Shown: positions 22,269-29,875 of the stretch, piece after piece | Position numbering within the stretch: the stretch's first letter is position 1 | Layout of the letters: each line of letters opens with the position of its first letter | DNA from: CAZGSN01 sp964371655 | GTDB taxonomy: Bacteria > Desulfobacterota > Binatia > HRBIN30 | NCBI GenBank assembly: GCA_964371655.1 | Contig: CAYJOD010000008.1 | Span: 78,281-142,280, forward strand | Direction: 5' to 3' | DNA: 64,000 bases | Position numbers and translations under genes: made by a program | The notes under the pieces: generated by a model | The model's database searches: none | Seen by the model: the letters and a program-made list of their open reading frames with translations, nothing else | Told to the model about the DNA's origin: nothing

Positions 22269-23336
22269 TCAATGTGTAGCCGCGCCGCCGATCGGTGCGC
22301 TGTAGCCAAAGGTTGGAGTCGGGTCGCCGGCGTCGATCACTGCGGCAGCGACGCGCGCACGGTGCCAGGCGCTGGTGCCCCAGGTGATGTCGAGGGCCCA
22401 GGCGCGCTTCATCCAGATGTGTAGGTCGCATTCCCAGGTGTAGCCCATGGCGCCGTGCACCTGGTGCACGGTCTTCGCCGCCAGCACCGCCGCCTCCGAC
22501 GCCGCCACCTTGGCATGTGAAACCTCGACGGCGCGGCTGGCGCTGTCGTGTGCCACCGAGAAGGCAGCGCGATACACCAGCGGCCGCGCGAACTCGATGC
22601 GCACCGCGACGTTGGCGAGCAGATGCTTCACCGCCTGGAAGGAGCCGATCGGCTTTCCGAACTGCTGGCGCTCGCAGGCGTAGCGCACCCCCATGTCGAG
22701 CATCCGTTGACCAATGCCGAGCTGCTGCGCTGCGCTCGCCAAGGCGGCGCGGTCGAAGGCGGCGTCGAGCAAACTCTTGGCCTCGGCGCCTCGGGCGATG
22801 CGGGTCGCGGCCGTCGGGGTCCAGTCGACACGGAAGAGGCGGCGCGATGGGTCGCTGCAGGGTTGGGGCTCCATCGCAACCTGCCGGCGCTGCAAGGCGT
22901 GCAGATCGTCTCCTTGCGAGAGCAGCAACACGTCGGCGATGTGCGCGTCGGTAATGAATGGATTCAGCGGATGCCCGAGGGTTACCACTGCCTTGCCGGC
23001 GGCGACCTTCGGAAGCCACTCAGCGCCGAGTTTTGTTTCGCGCAAGAGCGGTGCACCTATCGCGGCGGTTTCCACGATGGGCTCGGGAAGGGCGACGCGG
23101 CCGGTCTCTTCGAGCAAGAGAACGAGATCGACCTCATTCATGCCGAGGCCGCCGTGGGCTTCGGGTACGAGCAGACCGAGCAACCCGAGCTCGGCCAGCT
23201 TCGCCCAGCGCTCAGGCGAACGCCCGGTCTCCGTATTCCAGAGAGCGCGCACGTCTTCGACCGTGCACTCCTTCTCGAGCGCCTTGCGCAGGCTGTCTCT
23301 CAAATCCAATTGGTCGTCGGTGAAGCGGAAGTCCAT
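22269..23336 (-). CDS. Acyl-CoA dehydrogenase family protein, short type
   Basis: A 355-residue acyl-CoA dehydrogenase: N-terminal helical domain (FTDDQLDLRDSLRKALEKE), LVPEAHGGLGMNEVDLVLLL, a divergent middle beta domain with insertions (ALQRRQVAMEPQPCSDPSR) and C-terminal RQQFGKPIGSFQAVKHLLA, then VHQVHGAMGYTWECDLHIWM. The FAD-contact middle sequence of ordinary enzymes is poorly conserved. This is the pattern of the smaller subunit in alpha2beta2 acyl-CoA dehydrogenases of steroid degradation (ChsE1/FadE28-like). The neighbour at 23515 is the likely partner subunit. Confidence 0.85.
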   Translation of the reverse strand: MDFRFTDDQLDLRDSLRKALEKECTVEDVRALWNTETGRSPERWAKLAELGLLGLLVPEAHGGLGMNEVDLVLLLEETGRVALPEPIVETAAIGAPLLRETKLGAEWLPKVAAGKAVVTLGHPLNPFITDAHIADVLLLSQGDDLHALQRRQVAMEPQPCSDPSRRLFRVDWTPTAATRIARGAEAKSLLDAAFDRAALASAAQQLGIGQRMLDMGVRYACERQQFGKPIGSFQAVKHLLANVAVRIEFARPLVYRAAFSVAHDSASRAVEVSHAKVAASEAAVLAAKTVHQVHGAMGYTWECDLHIWMKRAWALDITWGTSAWHRARVAAAVIDAGDPTPTFGYSAPIGGAATH

Positions 23337-23363
23337 GGTGCGGTAGCCTTACTCCAATGAAGG

Positions 23364-23496
23364 GAATCAACCACAGAGGCACAGAGGGCACAGAGGGCAA
23401 TCGTTCCCGAAACGTCTTGAATTCTTCAGCATCGATCCCGCCTGATTTCTCCCTGTCCGGTCTCTGTGTCCTCTGTCCCTCTGTGGTTCGTTTCTC
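23364..23496. repeat. Palindromic tandem-word repeat (cacagaggg family)
   Basis: Left arm aaccacagaggcacagaggg then cacagagggc; right arm ctctgtgtcctctgtccctc then tgtggtt. The unit is about 9 bp and the interior about 60 nt. It separates two acyl-CoA dehydrogenase genes. Confidence 0.72.
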
Positions 23497-23514
23497 TTCG
23501 CTTGTTTCCGCGAG

Positions 23515-24681
23515 TCAGCTCTTGGGTAGCTTGAGCAGGCGCTCGGCAATCACGTTGCGCTGGATCTCGTTGGTACCGGCGTAAATCGGGCCGGCGAGGG
23601 CGAACAAGAATCCGTCGAGCCAGTCGCCGACATCGGCGGCGCCAGCGCCGGGGGCGCCGCGTTGCAGCTCAGCGCGGGGACCGAGTATGGCCAGCGCGGT
23701 CTCGTGCATGTGCAGGTCGAGCTCCGACCACACGATCTTGTTCAAGCTGGCCTCGGCGCCGATGTTGCCGCCGTTCATCAGTCGCGACACGGTCCAGTAG
23801 GTATTGAGCGTGTAACTCTCGGCGTTCATCCAGGCACGTGCCACGGCGTCGCGTAGACATGGATCGGCGCCGTCAGCATGGGCGCGATAGAGCTCGACGA
23901 GCTTGCGCGCGGTGTTCTGGTAGCGCGCCGGGCTGCGCAGCATAAGGCCGCGCTCGAACCCCGCCGTCGCCATGGCGACCTTCCAACCGTTGTTCTCCGG
24001 ACCCAGGCGGTTGGCCGCGGCGACGCGCGCGTCATCGAAGAACACTTCGGCAAAACCGGTCTCGCCGTCGAGCTGAGCGATCGGCCGCACCGTCACGCCG
24101 GGGGCATCCAGGGGGACGAGAATAAAGGTCAGCCCGAGATGGCGCTCCGAATTCGGGTCGGTGCGGAAGATGCCGAAGAGCCAATCGGCAAAGGCGCCGC
24201 GCGAGCACCACGTCTTCTGTCCGTTGATGATGTAGTGATCGCCGTCCTTGCGCGCCGTGGCGCGGATCGCGGCCATGTCGCTGCCGGCGTTAGGCTCCGA
24301 CCAGCCCTGCGCCCACACCTCTTCGCCCGCGGCCATGCGCGGCAGGTAGCGCGCTTTCTGCTCGGGTGTGCCGAACTCCATCAGAGTCGGCCCGAGCAGG
24401 AAGATGCCGTTCTGGTTGACGCGGCCGGGGGCGCCGGCGCGGTAATACTCTTCTTCGAAGATCAGCCACTGCAGCAGGGTGACGCCGCGACCGCCGTACT
24501 CCACCGGCCAGTTCACGGCCGACCAGTGCCCACTGTTGAGGGTCCGTTCCCACTCGCGGTGCGCCTCGAAACCCGCCGCCGTGTCGAACGATTTGAGCGG
24601 CGTATTTGGTACGTGCGCCTCCAGCCAGGAGCGGACTTCCGTCCTAAAGGCTTGTTGCTCTGGGGTATAGGTTAGATCCAT
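23515..24681 (-). CDS. Acyl-CoA dehydrogenase family protein, full-length type
   Basis: A 388-residue enzyme: WPVEYGGRGVTLLQWLIFEE (60-79), WAQGWSEPNAGSDMAAI (the FAD/substrate loop, 121-137), DGDHYIINGQKTWCSRGAF (145-163), AGFERGLML, and the C-terminal AGPIYAGTNEIQRNVIAERL. The last motif has Ala (YAGT) where medium-chain enzymes have their base (YEGT), so the base is elsewhere or in the partner subunit. It pairs with 22269-23336 as a likely alpha2beta2 enzyme oxidising a polycyclic acyl-CoA side chain (ChsE2/FadE29-like). ATG 24681. Confidence 0.9.
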   Translation of the reverse strand: MDLTYTPEQQAFRTEVRSWLEAHVPNTPLKSFDTAAGFEAHREWERTLNSGHWSAVNWPVEYGGRGVTLLQWLIFEEEYYRAGAPGRVNQNGIFLLGPTLMEFGTPEQKARYLPRMAAGEEVWAQGWSEPNAGSDMAAIRATARKDGDHYIINGQKTWCSRGAFADWLFGIFRTDPNSERHLGLTFILVPLDAPGVTVRPIAQLDGETGFAEVFFDDARVAAANRLGPENNGWKVAMATAGFERGLMLRSPARYQNTARKLVELYRAHADGADPCLRDAVARAWMNAESYTLNTYWTVSRLMNGGNIGAEASLNKIVWSELDLHMHETALAILGPRAELQRGAPGAGAADVGDWLDGFLFALAGPIYAGTNEIQRNVIAERLLKLPKS

Positions 24682-24713
24682 GGGTAGTTAGCTCGCTTCG
24701 CTCGCCAGCTGGC

Positions 24714-24815
24714 TAGGGACAAAGGGATCGAGGGGCAGAGGGGAGAGGGAAGACAAGAATGCTCGGCCGGGCTGTCTTCCCTGTGCCCCTTATCCCTTTG
24801 TCCCTCTGTCCCTTC
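24714..24815. repeat. Palindromic repeat (gggacaaagggatcgagggg family)
   Basis: Left arm agggacaaagggatcgaggg followed by gcagaggggagaggg; right arm tgcccct-tatccctttgtccctctgtcccttcga. The same word family recurs at 36482-36590. No gene. Confidence 0.68.
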
Positions 24816-24842
24816 GAGTTGTGCAAATTCCAAGACATCGGC

Positions 24843-25610
24843 TCAGTCCTTGCCCTTGTCGCTGAACGCGGCGTCGCGCTTATCGACAAACGCGTCGCGT
24901 GCTTCCTGCGAGTCGGGCGACATGTACATCTCGTACGTGAAGCCCTGCTCGTACCGGTAGTCCTTCTTTATGTCTACGGGCTCGATGCCATTGAGTGCCC
25001 ACTTGGCGAGGCGCACGGCCCGCGGGCTTTTGGAAGCGATGTTCTCTGCCAAGGCTCGCGCTGCCGGCAGAACTTCGTCGCGCTTGACGACCGACTCGAC
25101 TGCGCCAAGCCGATACGCTTCCGCCGCGGTGATTGGCTGGCCGGTGTAGAACATGCGTCGGACTTTTTGAACGGGGAACATGCGCATGAGGTGGGTCGCC
25201 GCGCCCATGGCGCCGCGGTCGATCTCCGGAAGACCAAAGGTGGCGTCATCCGACGCGATGATGATATCGGCCGAGCCGGCGAGACCAATTCCACCGCCGA
25301 GGCAGAAGCCGTGCACGGCGACGATGACGGGTACCGGGCAGTCGTAGACGGCGCCAAAACTGTCGTAGCAGCCGCGGTTGACCTTGGTGATCAAGCTGCT
25401 GTCGCGTGCCAGCTCCTTGATGTCGACGCCGGCGCAGAAGCCCTTGCCGTTTGCCCCGAGCACGACAACGCGAACCTTCTCGTCTTCGCCGAGGTCTCGG
25501 ATCGTCTTCGCCAAGTGCGCCCAGCCAGCGCTGGGTAAGGCATTGACCGGCGGGTAATCCAGCAAGACTTCGGCGATACCCTTGTCGCTCACATTGGTCT
25601 GCACGTACAC
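24843..25610 (-). CDS. echA20: EchA20-like enoyl-CoA hydratase-family ring hydrolase (steroid C/D-ring)
   Basis: A 255-residue crotonase. The start LLDYPPVNALPSAGW (16-30), FCAGVDIKELARD (about 58-70), NRGCYDSFGAVYDCPVPVI (78-96), HGFCLGGGIGLAGSADIIIA and DDATFGLPEIDRGAMGAATH (121-140) match my recollection of mycobacterial EchA20, the hydrolase that opens the D ring of HIEC-CoA in cholesterol breakdown. In Mycobacterium echA20 adjoins ipdA-ipdB-ipdC; here it follows ipdC in the same direction, across an assembly gap. The start used is GTG 25610. Assignment by memory of family sequence plus context, not by search. Confidence 0.82.
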   Translation of the reverse strand: MYVQTNVSDKGIAEVLLDYPPVNALPSAGWAHLAKTIRDLGEDEKVRVVVLGANGKGFCAGVDIKELARDSSLITKVNRGCYDSFGAVYDCPVPVIVAVHGFCLGGGIGLAGSADIIIASDDATFGLPEIDRGAMGAATHLMRMFPVQKVRRMFYTGQPITAAEAYRLGAVESVVKRDEVLPAARALAENIASKSPRAVRLAKWALNGIEPVDIKKDYRYEQGFTYEMYMSPDSQEARDAFVDKRDAAFSDKGKD

Positions 25611-25658
25611 GGTTGGCTCCTTAGGTCCCTTGATTCATAAGCTCGGCAACGTATCTGC

Positions 25659-25701
25659 GGCCGGCACAGCCGGCCCTACGCTCCGCCTCGGTAGGGCCGG
25701 C
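25659..25701. repeat. Hairpin of the CCCTAC/GTAGGG family, truncated by assembly gap
   Basis: GCCGGCCCTAC (25669-25679), an 11-nt loop, GTAGGGCCGGC (25691-25701). The right side runs directly into the 10 Ns, so the element probably continues and may have caused the assembly break. Confidence 0.6.
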
Positions 25702-25711
25702 NNNNNNNNNN
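25702..25711. other. Assembly gap (10 Ns)
   Basis: Ten undetermined bases, a conventional scaffold-gap length; true distance between flanks is unknown. The flanking 25712-25830 is a C/G-rich low-complexity contig end with no gene. Confidence 0.95.
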
Positions 25712-25832
25712 TCATACAAACGCGCGCAACCGACTCCGCGCCGGCCCCCCCGGCCCCTCCGCGCCGCCGCGGTCGGGCGGGGGGCCCCGGCCTGAATCGC
25801 GCACTTGTCGCCATGCTTGCGGCCATGGGTAC

Positions 25833-26888
25833 TTAGTTGGCGAGAGCGGCGAGCGCCTGCTCCGCCTCGCGCATGATGCGTTCGATGAGCTCAGCACACG
25901 TCGGCCGGTCGCTGATGACGCCGGCAATCACTCCGCTCGGCAGGACGCCTTCCGCAGGATGTCCTTCAACCATCGCCCGCTGAATGAAGATCGGCGCGTT
26001 CGCGGCCATCAATGTCTGCGTGCGGGTCAGACCTTCGCTCTGCCGCATCGCCGTCGCCGCCGAGAGCAAATCTCGAAGCGATGCCCCGCTCAGCTTGCGA
26101 TAGGCAAGCCCGCTACGCAGGGCGCGGATGAAGCGGCTGATCGGGTTGCTCGCTTCGAGGCGACCGACGAATTCGTTCATGATCACCCGTTGCGGTAGCC
26201 CGTCCACTTCTCGGGTGACGAAGATGTCGTTGACGGTTGCGGCGAAGTAACGCTTCGCTGTCTCTTCCGGGAGAGGGCTTTCCTTCGTCAGTAGAAAGCG
26301 CGTGCCCATGGCGATACCCGCCGCTCCGAATGCCAGCGCCGCGACCAGGCCGCGGCCGTCGCGAAAGCCGCCGGCGGCGACGACAGGTACCTTCACGGTG
26401 TCGACCACCTGCGGCACGAGAATGGAAGTCGGTACCGAACCGGTATGGCCGCCGCCCTCGCCGCCTTGGGCGATGATGATGTCGGCGCCCAGCTGCACCG
26501 CCTTTTGCGCATGGCGCGCCGCGCCGACGGTCGGGACACAGAGCACGCCCGCGCTCTTGAAGCGCTCGATGAATCGCGCCTTCGGGGCACGCCCGTAGCT
26601 GGCCACCTTGACGCCGTGGCGGATGATCATGTCGACAATGTCACTGGCGCCGGGCTGCTCCATCAAGAAGTTCACGCCGAACGAGCGATCGGTGAGCTGC
26701 TTCACCTTCACGATCGCGCGCTCCGCCTCCTCGACCCGCAGCACCGCGGCGGCGAGCATGCCAAAGGCGCCGGCGTTGCAGGAGGCGGCGGTGAGCTCAG
26801 GCGTGGCGATCCATCCCATCGCCGTCTGGATGATGGGATAGCGGCAATCGAGGAGATCACAGAGGCGGGTGTGGAGTGCCGTAGACAT
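25833..26888 (-). CDS. ipdC: IpdC-like nitronate-monooxygenase-family reductase
   Basis: A 351-residue FMN-dependent TIM-barrel protein of the nitronate monooxygenase/enoyl reductase group. YPIIQTAMGWIATPELTAAS (18-37), FGVNFLMEQPG, QGGEGGGHTGSVPTSILVPQ (the phosphate/FMN loop, near residues 142-161) and VVAAGGFRDGRGLVAALAFG (169-188), AAGIAMGTRFLLTKES. It resembles mycobacterial IpdC, which reduces a double bond during steroid C/D-ring degradation. It follows ipdA and ipdB in the same order and strand. Other nitronate-monooxygenase homologues have unrelated roles, so context carries much of the call. Confidence 0.82.
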   Translation of the reverse strand: MSTALHTRLCDLLDCRYPIIQTAMGWIATPELTAASCNAGAFGMLAAAVLRVEEAERAIVKVKQLTDRSFGVNFLMEQPGASDIVDMIIRHGVKVASYGRAPKARFIERFKSAGVLCVPTVGAARHAQKAVQLGADIIIAQGGEGGGHTGSVPTSILVPQVVDTVKVPVVAAGGFRDGRGLVAALAFGAAGIAMGTRFLLTKESPLPEETAKRYFAATVNDIFVTREVDGLPQRVIMNEFVGRLEASNPISRFIRALRSGLAYRKLSGASLRDLLSAATAMRQSEGLTRTQTLMAANAPIFIQRAMVEGHPAEGVLPSGVIAGVISDRPTCAELIERIMREAEQALAALAN

Positions 26889-27038
26889 GGCGTCATCTCT
26901 CAGAGGCTATCGATCGACCGGCCTGAGTGCATCGCCTGCAAACCAAGTCTCTTTAATGTGTGTAAGCACTCCCTCTCCCGCAAGTGATGCGGGCGAGGGG
27001 AGCTGGCTTTAGGTTCTCGCTCGTCTGTGGGCACTGCC

Positions 27039-27803
27039 TCAGACCTTCACTTCCTGATTGCCGATCCCCTTGGGATCGATCACTTCGCGGATCAGGCGCA
27101 ACTCTTCGGCGCTGGGGGCGCGCGTCTGTGGAACATTGTCGGCGACGACGAGCTCGAAGCCGGTATTGTTGACGACGTCGTCGACGCTGACGCCCGGGTG
27201 GACAGAGGCCAAGCGCATCGCGTGGTTCGGCGTGTCGAAGTCGAAGACGCCGAGGTTGGAGATGACGCGGCGGATGTGGTGGAAACGTGACGCCGCTGCT
27301 CCCAATGCCGCGGCACGGTCGTAGCCGATCCCGGAGACGACATCGACTTTGGCGACGAACGACTTCAGGCTGTGGTTCGGGACCCAGTAGCTGGTCGGAT
27401 GGTTGATGGTGTTTCCGGGCGCGCCACGCATGCCGAGCAACTGCGACTTTGGTTTCTCGAAGGGACCGATGCAGGCAATGTTCTGATTCCCAAAGCGGTC
27501 GATCTGGCTGGCACCCATCATTACGTGACGGCGTCCCGACCAGACGACGTCGAACACGGTACGATACGGCATCCAACCTTCGATGATCGGGTCGGGGCCT
27601 TTCACCGGGCCGACGGGCAGGACGTTACCGAGTAGCGAGGCGACGCCGTCGGTCATCAGCAGATTGGGCTCGAAGGTCAGCTTCGCGAGTCGCGCGCCGA
27701 TGGCGGGCAGGTTGCCGATCGGGCTGATCAGGATCTCGCCGTCACCACGAAACGTCTCGGCGATGGCGACCGCACACACTTCCGCTCTGGTGAAGTCGCT
27801 CAT
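27039..27803 (-). CDS. ipdB: IpdB-like CoA-transferase-fold beta subunit (COCHEA-CoA hydrolase)
   Basis: A 254-residue protein. TRAEVCAVAIAETFRGDGEI, GARLAKLTFEPNLLMTDGVA, IEGWMPYRTVFDVVWSGRRH, VMMGASQIDRFGNQNIACIG and RGAPGNTINHPTSYWVPNHS agree closely with mycobacterial IpdB as I recall it, as does GVFDFDTPNHAMRLASVHPG. IpdAB looks like a class I CoA-transferase but hydrolyses the last ring of the steroid nucleus. The ATG overlaps the ipdA stop by 4 nt (translational coupling). Subunit partner: 27800-28648. Confidence 0.88.
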   Translation of the reverse strand: MSDFTRAEVCAVAIAETFRGDGEILISPIGNLPAIGARLAKLTFEPNLLMTDGVASLLGNVLPVGPVKGPDPIIEGWMPYRTVFDVVWSGRRHVMMGASQIDRFGNQNIACIGPFEKPKSQLLGMRGAPGNTINHPTSYWVPNHSLKSFVAKVDVVSGIGYDRAAALGAAASRFHHIRRVISNLGVFDFDTPNHAMRLASVHPGVSVDDVVNNTGFELVVADNVPQTRAPSAEELRLIREVIDPKGIGNQEVKV

Positions 27804-28648
27804 CGGCTTTGCACCGCTTTCTGGTAGTCGGCCTCGCTGGCGACATCGAGGTACTTCGCCCTAAACGTGCTCCACAAAGCCGGATCGCTGGCGGTCGCGG
27901 CGTACTCACGCTGGAAGGTCTCGTCGCGCCCGTAGTCGGGTGGGCATTCGGTGAAATGCGCACCATTGGGGGTTTCGACGACACCGTCGATCATCATGCG
28001 GTTGATCTTGAGAGTGTGCACGGAACCTTCGCGCAGCAGGTCCGCGGTCGCCACGATCTTCTCGCAGCTCATGAAGCGGCGCTTCGCGGCCATGCAGAAG
28101 AGATCATCGAAATAGAGATCCGGGCCGAGGAACTGACCGTTGCCGTGCTCATCGGCGCGGTTCATGTGGATCAGCGCCACGTCAAGGTTGAGGGCCGGCA
28201 TCGCCACCAGCTCTTCTCCGTCGCCGTACGGTGACTGCACCAGCTTGAGCTGCGGATTGATCTTCATGACGTCAGAGCCCAAGCCGGCTCGCGTCGGCAA
28301 GAACGGCAGGCGTAGAGCCGCCGCGTACAAGCCCCACTGCAACATGCCTTCGTCGAATTCCACCGCCGCAATGGTGCCGGCCTGACGGGCGGCGCGGAAG
28401 TGGGGTTCGAGGGGAATCGAATCGAGGGAGACGAATCCGTAGATCACCTTGCGCACCTTGCCGGTGGCGCACAGCAGACCTACGTCGGGCCCACCGTAGG
28501 AGACGATGGTCAGATCCTTGAGCGCCGAGCGTAGGATCTCGCGGACCAACGCCATCGGCTTTCGTCGCGAGCCCCAGCCGCCGATGCCGATGGTCATGCC
28601 GTCGCGCAGCTCGGCGATCATTGCGCTCGGCGTCATGCGTTTGTTCAC
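27800..28648 (-). CDS. ipdA: IpdA-like CoA-transferase-fold alpha subunit (COCHEA-CoA hydrolase)
   Basis: A 282-residue protein from GTG 28648. ELRDGMTIGIGGWGSRRKPM (13-32), TIVSYGGPDVGLLCATGKVR (47-66), YGFVSLDSIP, EFDEGMLQWGLYAAALRLPF (97-116), ALIHMNRADEHGNGQFLG, LYFDDLFCMAAKRRFMS and CPPDYGRDETFQREYAA match the IpdA pattern. The acidic EFDEGM segment is where the mycobacterial catalytic Glu lies. With ipdB it should form the heterotetramer that cleaves the C ring of a steroid-derived cyclic CoA thioester. The organism therefore probably degrades steroid-like or similar ring systems. Name from recalled sequence and operon order. Confidence 0.88.
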   Translation of the reverse strand: MNKRMTPSAMIAELRDGMTIGIGGWGSRRKPMALVREILRSALKDLTIVSYGGPDVGLLCATGKVRKVIYGFVSLDSIPLEPHFRAARQAGTIAAVEFDEGMLQWGLYAAALRLPFLPTRAGLGSDVMKINPQLKLVQSPYGDGEELVAMPALNLDVALIHMNRADEHGNGQFLGPDLYFDDLFCMAAKRRFMSCEKIVATADLLREGSVHTLKINRMMIDGVVETPNGAHFTECPPDYGRDETFQREYAATASDPALWSTFRAKYLDVASEADYQKAVQSR

Positions 28649-28685
28649 TCTGCCTCCAACTATCTATCCCGAAGACCTCAATTGG

Positions 28686-29005
28686 AACCGCGGATGAACA
28701 CGGATTCACGCGGATCGCCAGTAGTTACTGCTCAGTGCAAAAGTAAGAGACGGAAATCCGCAGATGACACAGATGACGCAGATGAGTGCTGCGTTTCGCA
28801 AGGGGCCCGGAATTTTGGATCTGTGTCATCTGCGTCATCTGTGGATGTTTCTTCGGCGGCTACCGGGCTTTCTAGTGTTTCCACAACGCTCAATAGGCTT
28901 CGACACGCAGGCATCGAAGTGTGTCGAGACACAGCGGGTCCAATTCCCAACTCCCCCAAGGCCTTCCGGCGTCATTCGCGTCCATCGGCGTCCATCCACG
29001 GTTTA
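28686..29005. repeat. Nested palindromic repeats (two unit families)
   Basis: The outer pair is ccgcggatgaacacggattc (28689-28708) and the complementary cgtccatcggcgtccatcca near 28979-28998. Inside it, 28757-28848 is a second palindrome of the cagatgacg family (tccgcagatgacacagatga with tgtgtcatctgcgtcatctg). The interval 28649-29002 holds no gene. Confidence 0.65.
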
Positions 29006-29875
29006 ACCGTCCTTTTCCGGTTCGTCCGACGGCTCGGGCCGCACCTGCTGCTTGCGCAGTCTCCAGAATCGCGGCTTGCGCTTTTCCGTGAACGCCGCGG
29101 GCCCTTCCTTGGCCTCCGGGGTCTCGAACCAATCGGGATAGAGCCGACTCGAAATAACACCGAGGTCGCTGTAGCCGTCCATCTCCTGATCGAAGGCCGC
29201 CTTGAGAACCTCCACGCACCCCGGGCTGACCTGCAGCAGCTCTTCGCACCAGGCGTCGACTTCGGCTTCGAGCTGGTCAAGCGCAACGACCTTGTTGATC
29301 AAACCCATCGCCAACGCCTCGGGAGCTTTGTAGCGGCGGCACAGCATCCACATCTCTCGCGCGCGCTTGGCGCCGATGACACGCGTCAGATACGGCACGA
29401 AGAAGCCGTCGGCTGGGCTCGATACCTTGGGGCCGGCCTGGCCGAAGACGGCGTTGTCGGCGGCGATGGTGAAGTCGCAGCAATACGCCATGTGGTTGTG
29501 GCCGCCGATGCAAAAGCCTTGCACGGCGGCGATCACGGGCTTGCGCGACATGCGCATCAGGCGGTTGTGCGGATAGCGGTTGTAGAATGCCTCGCGCAGC
29601 CCCCACTTCTCCCAATCGACGTCGCCGCCAGCACCGAAGTTCTTGCCGGCACCGGCGACGATAATGGCGCCGATCATCGGGTCGTGGTCGGCCACGTAGA
29701 AGGCGCGGAACATCTCGTCGACGGTGCGCAGGGTCATGGCGTTGTACTTCTGCGGCTTGTTCATGAGGACGCGCGCGACACCACCTTCGAGCTCGACGTG
29801 GAATTTCTTCTCGAAGAGGATCTCGTTGAACTCGAGTCCGGAGCCGGCCACTCGCTCCCAGTTGGTCCAGCTCAT
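29003..29875 (-). CDS. MenB/BadI-like crotonase (candidate ring-cleaving hydrolase)
   Basis: A 290-residue crotonase resembling 1,4-dihydroxynaphthoyl-CoA synthase (MenB) and 2-ketocyclohexanecarboxyl-CoA hydrolase (BadI). NFGAGGDVDWEKWG, CIGGHNHMAYCCDFTIAADN, AVFGQAGPKVSSPADGF, RAREMWMLCRRYKAPEALAM and GLINKVV are the family landmarks. GGHN replaces the usual GGGH/GGGN, and SSPADG replaces the MenB GSFDGG loop, so the substrate pocket differs. No other menaquinone genes are near, and the ipdAB neighbours favour a role in ring opening of a CoA-bound ketone. The start overlaps the CaiB-type stop by 4 nt. The C-terminus is lysine/glutamate rich. Confidence 0.8.
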   Translation of the reverse strand: MSWTNWERVAGSGLEFNEILFEKKFHVELEGGVARVLMNKPQKYNAMTLRTVDEMFRAFYVADHDPMIGAIIVAGAGKNFGAGGDVDWEKWGLREAFYNRYPHNRLMRMSRKPVIAAVQGFCIGGHNHMAYCCDFTIAADNAVFGQAGPKVSSPADGFFVPYLTRVIGAKRAREMWMLCRRYKAPEALAMGLINKVVALDQLEAEVDAWCEELLQVSPGCVEVLKAAFDQEMDGYSDLGVISSRLYPDWFETPEAKEGPAAFTEKRKPRFWRLRKQQVRPEPSDEPEKDG

